From CAZUCD01 sp964618855 (GTDB lineage: Bacteria > Sumerlaeota > Sumerlaeia > SLMS01 > JANRJK01), in contig CAZUCD010000002.1 in the NCBI GenBank assembly GCA_964618855.1, positions 1-54,577 of the forward strand: a stretch of 54,577 nt of DNA, read 5' to 3'. The position numbers were made by a program, and so were the translations under genes. The notes under the pieces were generated by a model. The model saw nothing but the letters and a program-made list of their open reading frames with translations. It had not been told where the DNA came from and ran no database searches. This document shows, in pieces, positions 33,064-43,489 of this stretch (position 1 is its first letter; each line of letters begins with the position of its first letter).

Positions 33064-36000
33064 ATGAGCCAGGAGATTTTCCGCGAACTCGAGGAAGCCA
33101 TCGCGCGGCAAGTCGAGCCGCGGGAGTTCCTCCGTGCCCTGGGGCTGGGCAACGACTCGATCAGGACGGTCGGGGCGCAGCTCAAGTGCCACTGCACGCC
33201 CTTCTGCCCCCTCTCGCGCGAGCAGAAGTTCCCCACCGTCATCGTCGACCCCGCCAAGCGCACGTACCAGTGCACCACGCCGACCTGCCCGCTCTACAAG
33301 GGCGGGCCGCTGCTGGACCTGTTCTACCGGCAATCCAAGACTGAGTCGGTGAACAGCCTCCTTGCGCTGGCTAAGAAGCTGAAGCTGGAGCTGCCCCCCG
33401 ATTTGCTGGAGAGGCTCTCCGGGGCGATGAAGGGGGAGGCCGCGACGCTGCTGGAGGGGGGCGACCTCGCTGGCGCGCGAGCCGCACTGGCGAAGGCACT
33501 CGAGAACGAACCGCGCAATCCGGCCCTCCACCGCATCGCCGGGCAAATCGAGGAGAAGGAGGGTCGCAGGCAGGAGGCGGTGGAGGCCTACCTGCGCGTC
33601 GCGAAGCTCCAGGTCGGCGCCAAGGACATGGAAGGCGCGCTCAACACGCTGCGCCATGACTGCCTGCGCGTGCTTCCGGGCGCGCCACACATCATCATGG
33701 CCATCGCGGAGACGCTCGACCGCATGCGCCGGAGCACCGAGGCGCGACAGGAGCGGCTCAACCTCGCCGATGCACTCGAGAAGTCGGGCCGGGGCGCCGA
33801 GGCGCTCTCCCTTCTCGAAGGCCTCTTCGAGGTCCAGCCCGATGCAGTCGTCGCCCTCCGGATCGGAACGCTCTGCTTCCATCTTGGCGAACTCGAACGC
33901 TCGGTCCTCATGTTCGAGGACGCGGGCCAGAGGGCCCGCGAGTCCGGGGACATCGCGGGCGAGGCCGAGGCGCTCCGCAGGATCTGTGAAGTCGCGCCGC
34001 ACCGATGGGCAGAGCGCATCCGCCTGGCCGACATGATCCGCAAGACGGACCCGATAGCAGCCGCCCGCGAGTACAACCTCGCCTCGAGGCAGGCGCTCGA
34101 GCAGCACGACTTTGCCGTCGCCGGCTCGTGTTCCGCGGAGGCGCTCCGCTGCGCGCCGACCGATCTCGCAACCATCCAGACGCGCGGGGAGGTCCTCCTC
34201 GCGCAGGAGCGCAACTCGGAGGCGGCGGAGTTGCTCCTCCAGGCGTCGGACATGTATCGCGAGATGGAACTCGACTCGGAGGCGGACCGGCTGCTGGAGG
34301 AGGCGCTGCAGGCTGCCCCGACCAGCGGCCCCGTCCTTGAACGCGCCGGCCGCGCTGCCCTCGATGCGGGGGACTTCAAGGAGGCCCGTCCGAAGCTAGT
34401 CGAGGCCGCGCAGGCATTCAGGTCGGAGGGACGCCGCGAGGAGTCGCTCCGCATCGCGAGGATGATCGCGGACAGCGACCCGGACGACTACGCACGCATC
34501 GAGGTCGCAGCACGCATGCTCTGCGACCATGGAGCCAGGGACGACGCACGCAACAGGTTGGCCGCACATGCCGACGCGTGGCTCAGCCGCGACCCCAAGC
34601 GTGCCATGCACGCGGCCCAGCGCGGTCTCGAGATCGCCCCGGGGGACGCGGAGCTCCTGCGCCTCGTGTTTGATGCGAACCTCGCGGTGGGATGCCTCGA
34701 CGTCGCGTCGGACGCCGCGGAAAAGGGCCCGCGCTGCATGTCCACCCCGGACGAGCTGTCACGGGCGGAGGACAGCCTGCGCACCCTGATGGAACACCGA
34801 CCGAGTGATCGCCGGATCGTCGAGCTCCTTGCCGGCGTCCTCCGCGCGCAGGATCGCCGCAAGGATTCTTCGGACCTCGTCCGGGTCCTCCTCGAGAAGA
34901 CCCCGACCTCCCTGAAGGAGGAGCGCGCGCGCGTCGCCTCCATGCTTGAGGCGCTCGCCCCCAGGGACGAGGAATCGCTGATGCAGATCGCCCTTGTCCG
35001 CGCCGAGAACGGCGATCCGGGCAAGGCCGAGGAATCCCTGCTCGCCCTGGCTGAGGGTCATTCTGCCAAGGGGCAGTGGAGCGACGCGCTGGAAGTCTAT
35101 GAGAAGGCCGTCGCGCTCGTGGGCGTGTCGCCGGCCACGATCTTCAAGGCGGCGGAGGCGCAGCACTTCCACGGGGACGTCTACCGCGCCCAGGACCTGT
35201 TCGACCAGTTCCTCGGGGCCGTCACCGGCAAGGGGGACCCATCAGAGGTTGCCTCGGCCCACAAGAAGGTGTTCGCGCGGGACCCCTCCCGCCGCGAGGT
35301 GCTGCTGCGACTCGCCAAGTGGCAGTCGGGGGCGGGCCTCCGGGAGGATGCGAAGGCGACGCTGGCCGAGGCGGACAAGGCAGCGGAGGCCGCGGGCGAC
35401 CTGCCCACCCGCGAGGCCGTCGTCGCCGCCTTGGCCGAGCTCGACCCGGAGGACTGTTCACTCGCAGAGAGGCGAGCGGGGATTGTCCGCGACCAGGGTG
35501 ACAGCGACCGGGCCGTGGGGATGTTCGCCGATGCGGCCACCGCATATGCCGCGCACGGCGCGCATGCCGACGCCGTGCGATGCGCCGCGCACGTGCTCGC
35601 CGTTCCGCAGCACCACCGGCACGCGGAGATTGCCGATGCCGTCCCTGGGTGGCTGGAAAAGGCGGGCGACTTCCGTGGCGCCGCGGATGCCTGGGACCGC
35701 GTCGCCGCGCTCCGGGTCGAGGCCGCCGACAGCGAGGGCGCCGTGGCGGCACGCGAGGAGGCGGTCAGGCTCGACCCGGGTAACCCGGAGCGGCGGCGCC
35801 TGCTCGCGCAGGCGATCGAGGCCACCCCGCAGGGCAGGGAACGCGCCTGCTCGATGTGGCGGGAACTCGCCCGCAAGCGCGAGGCGGAGGAGAATGTGGG
35901 CGAGGCAATCACGGCATGGCGTCATGTCGTCGACCTCGCGCCCATCGACGTGGAGGCTCCCATCTCGCTCCTTCACCTGCTGGTCAAGGATGAGGATCCG

Positions 36001-39000
36001 TCGGCGATCCCCTACGCGTGGGAGGTAGCGGAGCGATTCGAGAAGTCCGGCGATGCCGCCACGGCGAGGCGCGCCCTGGATGCCATCCGCGAACGCGCCG
36101 GATCGACCGAGGAGTGGCTCGCCCGCTACGTGCGCGTGGTTCCCCGGGCGGATGCGGCGTTCCTGCTCCTCGAGGCGGCGCAGAGTGCCCTCGGGACGAA
36201 CGCGGCGCGCGCGCTCGAACTGGCCGAGTCGTCACTCTCGCACGGCAGGTCGCGCGCAGCGGAACTTCTCGCGATCGATGCGCTCGTGGCCCTTGGGAAC
36301 CCGGCAGCCGCCGTGTCTCGCTGCCGAGCCTCGGCCGGCGCGGCAGAGGAGCCCAAGGAAAAGAGATTCTGGCTAGGCCGGGCCGCGGAACTCGACCCGT
36401 CGGACAGGCAAACCCGGATGGCGCTGATGGCCCTGGCCCTCGCGGAGAAGGACTTCGCCGCAGCCGCGCGCGCGGCCCTCGATGTTGCCGAGGAGCACGC
36501 CGCGGCTGGCAACCATGCCGACGCCGTCGCCGTGGTCGAGGCGGCGCTCATCCATGTCCCGAACGACACGGCCCTGCGCGAGCGGCTCGCCAGGTCGCTC
36601 GAATCCTCCGGCAAGCTGGAACGCGCGGTGGGGGAGTGGCTGGCGCTCGCCCGGTTGGAGGAGGCCGGGGGCGATCCCGAAGCCGCGCTCGCTCATGCGG
36701 AGAACGCCGCCCGCCTCGATCCGGAGAGTGCCGCGGCCCGCATGGCGGTCGCCGCATGCGCCCTCCTTTCGGGGAATGCCAGTCGCCACGAATCCGAGCT
36801 GCTGGCCGCCGCCGTGATCATGCGTCGCGAGGGGCGCAGCGGCGAGGCCGCGGACATGCTGGGCGCGCGCCATGCCGAGGCTCCCGATTCGGAGCAGGTC
36901 CTGCGCGGCTACGTCGGCGCCCTGGTCGATGCGGGCAGGGGCGCCGAGGCGGCGGTGGCCGCGGCCCGGCGCGCAGAGGCGATCCGCGCGGCCGGCGACC
37001 TCAAGGGCGCCTCCGAGTGGCTGCAGATCGCGCGCGCCGCCGATCCTGCCAATTGCTCGTGGGACCTCGCAGAGGCGGACCTCGTGCGCGCGCAGGGCGA
37101 CGCACAGACCGCGTTCGACCTCGTCGTGGACGCGCTGGGCCGGGCCGCGGCCCGCAAGGACGACGCAGCGGTGGCCGTGATTGCCGCTGCCGCCGCGACG
37201 TATGCCGCAGATTCGCCCGAGGAGTTTGGGCGCAGGTTCGTGGAGGCACTCGTCGCCGATGGCAGGCCCGGAGAGGCCGTCGCGTTCGTCGCCTCGCTCT
37301 GCTCGTCCCAGCCGACCGCGACCGCACGGGCCGCGCTCGCGCGCTGGCTGGCCGAGGGAATGCCTGGCAGCGTCGCAGCCCTGACGTTGTGCCACCAACT
37401 CGCGGTGGCGGCGGCCGACCCGGCATTGGCCGAGGAAGCCACGCTCCGCCTCGCGGCTGCACACGAGTCGGCCGGCGAAACCGCAGGGGCCAAGGCCGCG
37501 CTGGACGCAGCGCTGGCCGCCGTTCCTGGAAGCATCGCGCTCGCGCGTGGCCGCGCGGAGTTGCTCGATCGCATGCAGGCCCCGGCGCAGGAGCTCGAAT
37601 CCGCGTGGAAGGTGGTCGCCGCGCTCGCGGCGGACGCGGGCGACAAGGCTCTCGCGCTCGCCGCCGCACGCCGACTGCTCGCCCTCGCGCCCGACGACCT
37701 TGGTGCCGCGCGGCGGCTCGCGGCGTCGTGCGCCTCCGAAGGGGCACCGGAGGAGGCCGCCGACATCCTCGAGGGGGTCGCGGAGCGGGCCGCCGCAAAC
37801 GACCCGAAGGCCGCGCTTGCGGACTGCGCCCGGATCCTCGAACTCCGTCCTGGCTCCCTGCGCGCGCTCACGCTCCGCGCCTCCCTTCTGCGCTCGGCGG
37901 GGGAGGAGAAGGCGCTCGGCGAGGCACTGGGGGCGCTAGCCGATGCGCTCGACGCCGCAGGCGACCACGGCGGCGAACTGGCCGCACGGCAGGAGGCCAG
38001 CCAGCTCAAGCCCGAGAACCTCGACCTGGCCATCGCGGTCAGGAAGGCCGCCGAGAAAGCCGGGCGGGACGCCGAACTCGTCAAGGTGCTCCTGCGCATC
38101 GCGCATCTCGCCTCGGCGCCTCGCAAGGCTGCCGTGCGGCGCGATGCCCTTTCGCGCCTGGAGGCCCTTTCCCCGCAGGACCGGCTCGTGCTGCGGGACA
38201 TGGGGCGCATGCAGTTGGAGTCCGGCGATCGCGAGAAGGCGCTGTCGACGCTGACGATCGCGGCCGAAAAGTTCGAGGCGCATGGCGAGATGGAACCGGC
38301 CCTGGAACTGACGGATCTCATCGTCCCAGAACAGCCCGCAAACGCCGCGCTCAGGACGATGCGCGCGGTGCTCCTGGAGGGCGTTGGGCGCAAGGACGAG
38401 GCGGTTGCGGAACTGGAAACCCTCGTGGGCATCCGGCTGAAGGAGGGGCGGACCGACGCCGCGATCGAGGCCCTGAGGGACCTCCTGCGCCTTGATCCCG
38501 CGCGTGGGGATCGCCGCGGTCAGCTCGGGGAACTTCTCGAGCAGTCCGGGGAGAACTCGGCCGCCGCGGCGGAGTACGAGGCCGCCGCCGCCGGGCATGC
38601 CGCCCGGGGGGATCTGGATGCCGCCATGAAGGCCGCGGTCCACGCGCTCGAACTCGCGCCGACGCGCCCGGAAAACCACCTCCGCCTGGCGGAGATCCAC
38701 GAGGCGCGCGGCGACGTGAAGGCCGCCGTCGAGCGCAGGCTGTGGCTTGCACGCTTCCACGAGGAGGCGCGCGAGTACTCCGTCGCGCTCGGGCACATTT
38801 CCGTCGTACGGCGGCTGCAGGGCGACTCCCCCGCTGTGCTCATGGTCCTCGCGCAGGTCCTGCGCAGGAAGGGTGACAGCGACGGGGCAGCCAGCATGCT
38901 CGTTGAGGCAGCAGCGCTCGCGGACAAGGCGTCGGACCTCGATACCGCACTCCGGGCCCTGGAGACCGCGCGGGAGCTCCGGCCGGCCGATCCTGCGAGC

Positions 39001-41196
39001 CGTCGGAAGTTGGCGGAGATCTACGAGAAAACCGGCAGAACCAAGGAAGCACTCGCGGAGTGGATCGAAGTCCTCCGCCATATGATCGAGGGGGGCGAGA
39101 TCGACCCCGCGCAGGAACTCGCCGCCGAGTTGGTCGAGCGCAACGGCGCGGATGCAACGTTCCGGCGACGCATAGGACAGGCATACGAGTCCTGCCACAT
39201 CCCCGAGCTTGCCGTCGTCCAGTATGCGGAGGCCTCGAAGCTCCTGCTCGCGTCCGGGGAAGCAAACACGGCCCTCGAAGTGGCGCGCCACGCGCGCGAC
39301 CTTCGGCCCATCGACCCCGGGGTGCGACGCGCGGAAATCGATGCCCTCGTCGCCCTCGGCAAGTCGCAAACCGCATACAACGAACTGCTCGACCTCGGGC
39401 ACTACTACTCGGAGAGGGAGAAGGCCGACCTCGGGGCTGCCTGCTTCAAGGAGGCGATGATCCTGCTGCCAGGGGAAGCCTTTCCGCGCCTTCGGCTTGC
39501 GAGCCTGCTCGAGGCGGCGGGCAGGCCCGAGGAGGCCGTCGCCGAGTATCGCGGGCTGGCCGAACTCTACGAGGGCGAGGGCCGGTTGGACGAGGCCGTA
39601 AAGATGTTCAAGCGGATACTCGCGATCAGGCCCGACGACACGCGCGCCCGCATACGCTACATCGACGCCTACAAGCAGATCGGCTCTGAAAACGACCTGG
39701 TTGACGACTACCTCAAGCTCGCCGAGATCCACGCCAAGCGCGGTGCTGTCCACGAGGCGCAGCGAATCTACGAGCGCCTCCTGACGCTTTCCGTCGGAAG
39801 GCCGGACCTGCGCGCCAAGTACGTCGAGTTCCTGCAGCGCAACGGCGAGGGTGCGCGTGCCATCCAGGAGTCGCAGGCCCTCGCCGGTGAGCACATCGCC
39901 GCCGGGCAATTCAAGGAAGCCGGGGCGATCCTCGCCCGCATCCAGCCCACAAGCGAGAACGATCCAGAGTTCCACCTGCTGCGCGGCCGCGTGCACGAGG
40001 GAACCAATGCGCGCGGCATGGCGCTGAAGGACCTGCGCCGAGCCGCCGCGATTTTCAAGGAACGCAACGACACGGACCGCTGGCGCGAGACGCTCCGCCT
40101 GATCCTGCGCGTCGATCCCTACGACGTGGAGGCGCCCGAGGACCTGATCCGGCACCTCGAGGCGGCGGGCAACATGGAGGGCGCCGTGGAGGTGATCCTC
40201 CAGCTCGCTGAGAGCTACGAGGCGCGGAAGCTCTTCGACTTCGCCGAGGGTGAGTACCGCCGCGCGCTTCGCGCACGCCCGGACTCCGACGAGGTGTGGA
40301 AGCGGCTCATCGGAGTGCGTTCCCAGTACGCCACGCCCGCGGAAATGGCGGTCGAGTTCATCGCGCACGGGGACTCGCTCATCGCGCGCGGGAAACTGAA
40401 CGAGGCCGTCGAGGAGTTCAGCGAGGCCGTCCAGGCCGATCCCGCAAGCATCGACGCCCGACTGCGCTACGTGAAGACCTACCTCAAGATAGGCCGCGAC
40501 AAGGACATTGCGGACGACATCATCTCGCTCGGGGACCTGCTGAGTGGCGCCGGACGCGTTGACGAGGCCCTCGAGTGGTACGGCAGGCTTGTCGCACTCG
40601 ATCCAACCAACACCAGCATGCGGGAGAAGATGAGCCAGACGCAGTCGCGGCGCATGCGCGAGGCCACCGCGACCTCGACGAATCCCGCGATGCTCCGCCA
40701 CAAGCCGCCCTCGCAGATCAAGAAGCCCCCGATCGACACAGACATCGACCTCTCCGGAACGCAGGCGCGGCTCCTCGAGGCCGCCGGCGACGGGAGCGCA
40801 TCCGGGTTCCTCAGCAGCGCCATCTCCCGCCTCGACGAGGAGGAGCAGCAGGCCGCGATCACGCAGGTGATCAACAACTACCGCGACATCCTCTCCGTGA
40901 ACGCCCAGAATGCGGCGGTGCGGGTGAAGCTCGCCGATGTCCTCGAGCAGGTCGGCGAGTCGGACGCGGCCCTGCGGGAACTCGCCCAGGCGAGCGAAGT
41001 CTTCTTCATGAAGGGCGACCTCAACCAGTGCGTCTCCGTCTGCGAGCGCGTCCTGGCAAAGAACCCCCGCGACCAAAAGATCCGCGACCGCCTCCTCAAG
41101 GCGATCAACAAGCGGGACGCCTTCAAGGCCATCGAATCCGCGATCCTGTTCACCGACCCGCACGACGCGGACCGCGACACCGACTCGCGCTTCTGA
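33064..41196 (+). CDS. Giant TPR protein with N-terminal primase-type (CHC2-like) zinc finger
   Basis: 2,710 residues from ATG 33064. Residues about 35-110 resemble the DnaG CHC2 zinc ribbon: KCHCTPFCPLSREQKFPTVI (Cys42, Cys44, Cys48), YQCTTPTCPLYKGG (Cys70, Cys75), GPLLDLFYR and a helix LLALAKKLKLEL. Spacing differs from DnaG and no primase core follows. From about residue 120 to the end the protein is several dozen TPR helical pairs (for example EALSLLEGLFEVQPDAVVAL, and SKLLLASGEANTALEVARHA). A linker near residue 2540 (PPSQIKKPPIDTDIDLSG) precedes a last TPR block. No membrane segment or signal peptide. The zinc finger suggests a nucleic-acid or protein contact at one end of a long superhelical scaffold. 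Function unknown. Confidence 0.88.
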   Translation: MSQEIFRELEEAIARQVEPREFLRALGLGNDSIRTVGAQLKCHCTPFCPLSREQKFPTVIVDPAKRTYQCTTPTCPLYKGGPLLDLFYRQSKTESVNSLLALAKKLKLELPPDLLERLSGAMKGEAATLLEGGDLAGARAALAKALENEPRNPALHRIAGQIEEKEGRRQEAVEAYLRVAKLQVGAKDMEGALNTLRHDCLRVLPGAPHIIMAIAETLDRMRRSTEARQERLNLADALEKSGRGAEALSLLEGLFEVQPDAVVALRIGTLCFHLGELERSVLMFEDAGQRARESGDIAGEAEALRRICEVAPHRWAERIRLADMIRKTDPIAAAREYNLASRQALEQHDFAVAGSCSAEALRCAPTDLATIQTRGEVLLAQERNSEAAELLLQASDMYREMELDSEADRLLEEALQAAPTSGPVLERAGRAALDAGDFKEARPKLVEAAQAFRSEGRREESLRIARMIADSDPDDYARIEVAARMLCDHGARDDARNRLAAHADAWLSRDPKRAMHAAQRGLEIAPGDAELLRLVFDANLAVGCLDVASDAAEKGPRCMSTPDELSRAEDSLRTLMEHRPSDRRIVELLAGVLRAQDRRKDSSDLVRVLLEKTPTSLKEERARVASMLEALAPRDEESLMQIALVRAENGDPGKAEESLLALAEGHSAKGQWSDALEVYEKAVALVGVSPATIFKAAEAQHFHGDVYRAQDLFDQFLGAVTGKGDPSEVASAHKKVFARDPSRREVLLRLAKWQSGAGLREDAKATLAEADKAAEAAGDLPTREAVVAALAELDPEDCSLAERRAGIVRDQGDSDRAVGMFADAATAYAAHGAHADAVRCAAHVLAVPQHHRHAEIADAVPGWLEKAGDFRGAADAWDRVAALRVEAADSEGAVAAREEAVRLDPGNPERRRLLAQAIEATPQGRERACSMWRELARKREAEENVGEAITAWRHVVDLAPIDVEAPISLLHLLVKDEDPSAIPYAWEVAERFEKSGDAATARRALDAIRERAGSTEEWLARYVRVVPRADAAFLLLEAAQSALGTNAARALELAESSLSHGRSRAAELLAIDALVALGNPAAAVSRCRASAGAAEEPKEKRFWLGRAAELDPSDRQTRMALMALALAEKDFAAAARAALDVAEEHAAAGNHADAVAVVEAALIHVPNDTALRERLARSLESSGKLERAVGEWLALARLEEAGGDPEAALAHAENAARLDPESAAARMAVAACALLSGNASRHESELLAAAVIMRREGRSGEAADMLGARHAEAPDSEQVLRGYVGALVDAGRGAEAAVAAARRAEAIRAAGDLKGASEWLQIARAADPANCSWDLAEADLVRAQGDAQTAFDLVVDALGRAAARKDDAAVAVIAAAAATYAADSPEEFGRRFVEALVADGRPGEAVAFVASLCSSQPTATARAALARWLAEGMPGSVAALTLCHQLAVAAADPALAEEATLRLAAAHESAGETAGAKAALDAALAAVPGSIALARGRAELLDRMQAPAQELESAWKVVAALAADAGDKALALAAARRLLALAPDDLGAARRLAASCASEGAPEEAADILEGVAERAAANDPKAALADCARILELRPGSLRALTLRASLLRSAGEEKALGEALGALADALDAAGDHGGELAARQEASQLKPENLDLAIAVRKAAEKAGRDAELVKVLLRIAHLASAPRKAAVRRDALSRLEALSPQDRLVLRDMGRMQLESGDREKALSTLTIAAEKFEAHGEMEPALELTDLIVPEQPANAALRTMRAVLLEGVGRKDEAVAELETLVGIRLKEGRTDAAIEALRDLLRLDPARGDRRGQLGELLEQSGENSAAAAEYEAAAAGHAARGDLDAAMKAAVHALELAPTRPENHLRLAEIHEARGDVKAAVERRLWLARFHEEAREYSVALGHISVVRRLQGDSPAVLMVLAQVLRRKGDSDGAASMLVEAAALADKASDLDTALRALETARELRPADPASRRKLAEIYEKTGRTKEALAEWIEVLRHMIEGGEIDPAQELAAELVERNGADATFRRRIGQAYESCHIPELAVVQYAEASKLLLASGEANTALEVARHARDLRPIDPGVRRAEIDALVALGKSQTAYNELLDLGHYYSEREKADLGAACFKEAMILLPGEAFPRLRLASLLEAAGRPEEAVAEYRGLAELYEGEGRLDEAVKMFKRILAIRPDDTRARIRYIDAYKQIGSENDLVDDYLKLAEIHAKRGAVHEAQRIYERLLTLSVGRPDLRAKYVEFLQRNGEGARAIQESQALAGEHIAAGQFKEAGAILARIQPTSENDPEFHLLRGRVHEGTNARGMALKDLRRAAAIFKERNDTDRWRETLRLILRVDPYDVEAPEDLIRHLEAAGNMEGAVEVILQLAESYEARKLFDFAEGEYRRALRARPDSDEVWKRLIGVRSQYATPAEMAVEFIAHGDSLIARGKLNEAVEEFSEAVQADPASIDARLRYVKTYLKIGRDKDIADDIISLGDLLSGAGRVDEALEWYGRLVALDPTNTSMREKMSQTQSRRMREATATSTNPAMLRHKPPSQIKKPPIDTDIDLSGTQARLLEAAGDGSASGFLSSAISRLDEEEQQAAITQVINNYRDILSVNAQNAAVRVKLADVLEQVGESDAALRELAQASEVFFMKGDLNQCVSVCERVLAKNPRDQKIRDRLLKAINKRDAFKAIESAILFTDPHDADRDTDSRF

Positions 41197-41231
41197 GCCA
41201 CAGCCCGCAGGACAAGGACACGACTCAGCCC

Positions 41232-42185
41232 ATGCCGATCAACGGCCATCCGACCCGAATCGCCATCGTCGGGATGGGAGCCGTGGGCGCATCCACCGCC
41301 TACGTCCTCATCCAGACCGGGCACGCCCACGAAGTGCTCCTGGTGGACGCCGACACCAAGCGTGCCGAGGGCCACATGATGGACCTGCAGCACTGCCTGC
41401 CATGGGGGCGGCCCATCCGCATGGAGGTGCGCAGCCTGGACGAATGCGAGGGCTGCGACATGGTGCTCGTCACCGCGGGCCGGCCGCAGGTCGGCCACCA
41501 GACACGCATGGACCTGCTCAAGGCGAACGCGGAGATGCTCGGCGAGATCATGCCGACGGCCGTGCGCCGCAACCCCGACGCCATCTTCGCCATCGTCACG
41601 AACCCGGTCGATGTGATGGCCCGGGCGGCGGTCCGCCTCTCGGGCCTTCCCCCGGAGCGCGTGTTCGGCACCGGGACCGTCCTCGATTCGGCAAGGTTCA
41701 GGTTCCTGCTCAGCCGCCACCTGGACGTCGACCCGCGCAATGTCCACGCCTATGTGATCGGAGAGCACGGGGATTCGGAGGTGGTCGTCTGGAGCCGCGC
41801 GACCGTGGGCCCTTACACCCTTGATGAGTATGCAGCGATGCGCGGACGGCCGCTGGACGACGGCATGCGGGCAGACATCGCCCTGCACGTGCGGCGTGCC
41901 GCCTACGAGATCATCGAGCGCAAGGGGGCCACGAGCTTCGCCATCGGCGTCTCCACGCAGCGCATCTGCGAGAGCATCTGGAACGACCACCGCACGATCC
42001 AGACCGTGAGCCGGACGCTGGCCGGCGCGTACGGCCTCGGCGATGTCTGCATGAGCCTGCCCTGCGTGCTGGGCAGGGCCGGGGTTGAACGACCCTGCGA
42101 GATTCCCCTCCTCGCGGAGGAGCGGTCGGCGCTCATGCGCAGCGCCGAAATCCTGGAGCGTGCCCATTGCACGCTCGGACTGTAG
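41232..42185 (+). CDS. ldh: L-lactate dehydrogenase-type LDH/MDH family enzyme
   Basis: 317 residues from ATG 41232; the frame is open far upstream only as a shadow of the TPR gene. NAD-binding turn GMGAVGAS, then Asp at the end of the second strand (LLVDAD). The mobile loop reads TAGRPQVGHQTRMDLLKAN: Gln at the substrate-discriminating position, as in lactate rather than malate dehydrogenase. The catalytic parts NPVDVMA, VFGTGTVLDSARFRFLL and VIGEHGDSEV contain the Asp and His of the relay. It reduces pyruvate to L-lactate with NADH. It follows the giant TPR gene by 35 bases. Confidence 0.9.
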   Translation: MPINGHPTRIAIVGMGAVGASTAYVLIQTGHAHEVLLVDADTKRAEGHMMDLQHCLPWGRPIRMEVRSLDECEGCDMVLVTAGRPQVGHQTRMDLLKANAEMLGEIMPTAVRRNPDAIFAIVTNPVDVMARAAVRLSGLPPERVFGTGTVLDSARFRFLLSRHLDVDPRNVHAYVIGEHGDSEVVVWSRATVGPYTLDEYAAMRGRPLDDGMRADIALHVRRAAYEIIERKGATSFAIGVSTQRICESIWNDHRTIQTVSRTLAGAYGLGDVCMSLPCVLGRAGVERPCEIPLLAEERSALMRSAEILERAHCTLGL

Positions 42186-42196
42186 GCACCGTCCCC

Positions 42197-43387
42197 ATGG
42201 CTGTCCCCAGGAACCGGAAGGGCGCGACCGTCGCGCAGGTGCTGTCCGCCGTCGAGGGAATCGCGCCGCCGGCGCTCGCCGAGCCCTGGGACAACGTTGG
42301 GCTCCAGGTCGGCGCGCGCGAATCGCGCATCGCGAGGATCCTCGTCGCCCTCGAGGCATCGTCCGACGTGCTCCGCGAGGCCGCCCGGCTCCGCGTCGGC
42401 GCAATCGTCGCGCATCACCCCCTCATCTTCCGCGAGAGGAAGACCTTCGCGGAGGTCGACCCGGTTTCGCGCATCGCGGCGGACCTGACGCGCAGGCGGA
42501 TCGCCTTCATCGTGGCGCACACGAACCTGGACTCGGTGCGGGGCGGAACCAATGGCGTCCTGCTGGAGCGGTGCGGGCTCATGTCGGAGGTGCGTTTCCT
42601 GCGCGAGTCGCCGCGCCCGCCGGAACTCGTGAAGTTTTCAGTCTTCGTCCCGGAGTCGCACGTCGCCAAGGTGATCGACGCCATCGCCGCGGGGGGAGGC
42701 GGGGCGATCGGCAACTACTCCCACTGCACCTTCCGCACGCCCGGCACGGGGACCTTCCGGCCGCTCGACGGCGCAAAGCCGTTCATCGGATCGACGGGCA
42801 GGCTCGAGGAGGTCGCGGAGTTCCGGGTCGAGGCCGTGTGCCCGCGCGGGCAGGCGGGGAAGCTGGTGGAATCCGTCCGCCGCGCCCACCCGTACGAGGA
42901 AATGGCGTACGACGTCGTGGCGATGGAACCGGATGCGCGCGCGAGGCACGGGCTCGGCCTGGTCGGGACGCTGGTGAAGCCGACGACGCTGGGCGAACTG
43001 GGCGGGCGACTCGCGCAGGCCATCCCCGGCGCGCACCTTTCGTTCGTGGGGGAGGACGCGGCGCGCGTGCGCACCATCGCCGTGTGCAGCGGAGCCGGTG
43101 GCGAATTCGTGCGCACAGGACGCGTCGGGGGTGCGGATGTGCTAGTCACGGGGGAGATGAGCCACCACGACGCGTGGGAGGCGCGCGAGCGCGGCATCGG
43201 CGTCGTGCTGGTGGGGCACTTCCAGAGCGAGGTGATCGTGTGCGACTGGCTCGCGGCGGAACTCGACGCGCGCCTGCGCGCGATGGGCAGCGCGTGCAGC
43301 GTCCTCGTGAGCAGCGCGCAGGGCAATCCGCTGCGCCTCGCCAAGGAACCCGTGCGCACGCGACTCAAGGGCAATTCTCGCCGTTGA
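42197..43387 (+). CDS. Nif3-like dinuclear metal-centre protein (YqfO type)
   Basis: 396 residues from ATG 42197, 11 bases after ldh. N-terminal Nif3 half: AEPWDNVGLQVG, IVAHHPLIFR and AHTNLDSV. C-terminal half: VLVTGEMSHHDAWEARERGIGVVLVGHFQSEV. Together they hold the conserved His and Glu/Asp ligands of the dinuclear metal site. Between them, about residues 155-255, is the PII/CutA-like insert typical of YqfO (VKFSVFVPESHVAKVIDAI and CPRGQAGKLVESVRRAHPYE). Such proteins form hexameric toroids; the reaction is uncertain, though GTP cyclohydrolase-like and phosphatase roles have been proposed. Confidence 0.92.
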   Translation: MAVPRNRKGATVAQVLSAVEGIAPPALAEPWDNVGLQVGARESRIARILVALEASSDVLREAARLRVGAIVAHHPLIFRERKTFAEVDPVSRIAADLTRRRIAFIVAHTNLDSVRGGTNGVLLERCGLMSEVRFLRESPRPPELVKFSVFVPESHVAKVIDAIAAGGGGAIGNYSHCTFRTPGTGTFRPLDGAKPFIGSTGRLEEVAEFRVEAVCPRGQAGKLVESVRRAHPYEEMAYDVVAMEPDARARHGLGLVGTLVKPTTLGELGGRLAQAIPGAHLSFVGEDAARVRTIAVCSGAGGEFVRTGRVGGADVLVTGEMSHHDAWEARERGIGVVLVGHFQSEVIVCDWLAAELDARLRAMGSACSVLVSSAQGNPLRLAKEPVRTRLKGNSRR

Positions 43388-43395
43388 TCCTTGTT

Positions 43396-43424
43396 GCACG
43401 GTTCGCTCGCCGTGCGAACCGTGC
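43396..43424. promoter_or_regulatory. 11-base perfect hairpin between the Nif3-family gene and rpe
   Basis: GCACGGTTCGC at 43396-43406 pairs perfectly with 43414-43424 across a 7-base loop, 8 bases after the Nif3-family stop. No T-run follows. It could be an attenuator, a weak terminator or a processing stem. Confidence 0.4.
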
Positions 43425-43489
43425 CGCCCTGCGCCATGGCCGAGTCTTTGGGACCATGCGCCACCTTTGTTCCGAAAGGAACTCAAGCT

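Noticed and set aside
36018..38495. An 825-codon plus-strand frame overlapping the TPR gene
   Set aside because: Arg/Gly-rich shadow frame; the TPR frame fits repeats continuously through it.
37936..41163. A very long open frame on the minus strand inside the giant TPR gene
   Set aside because: It is antisense to strongly protein-like TPR sequence; in GC-rich DNA with Ala/Glu/Leu-rich codons the opposite strand stays open. Its translation has no domain features.
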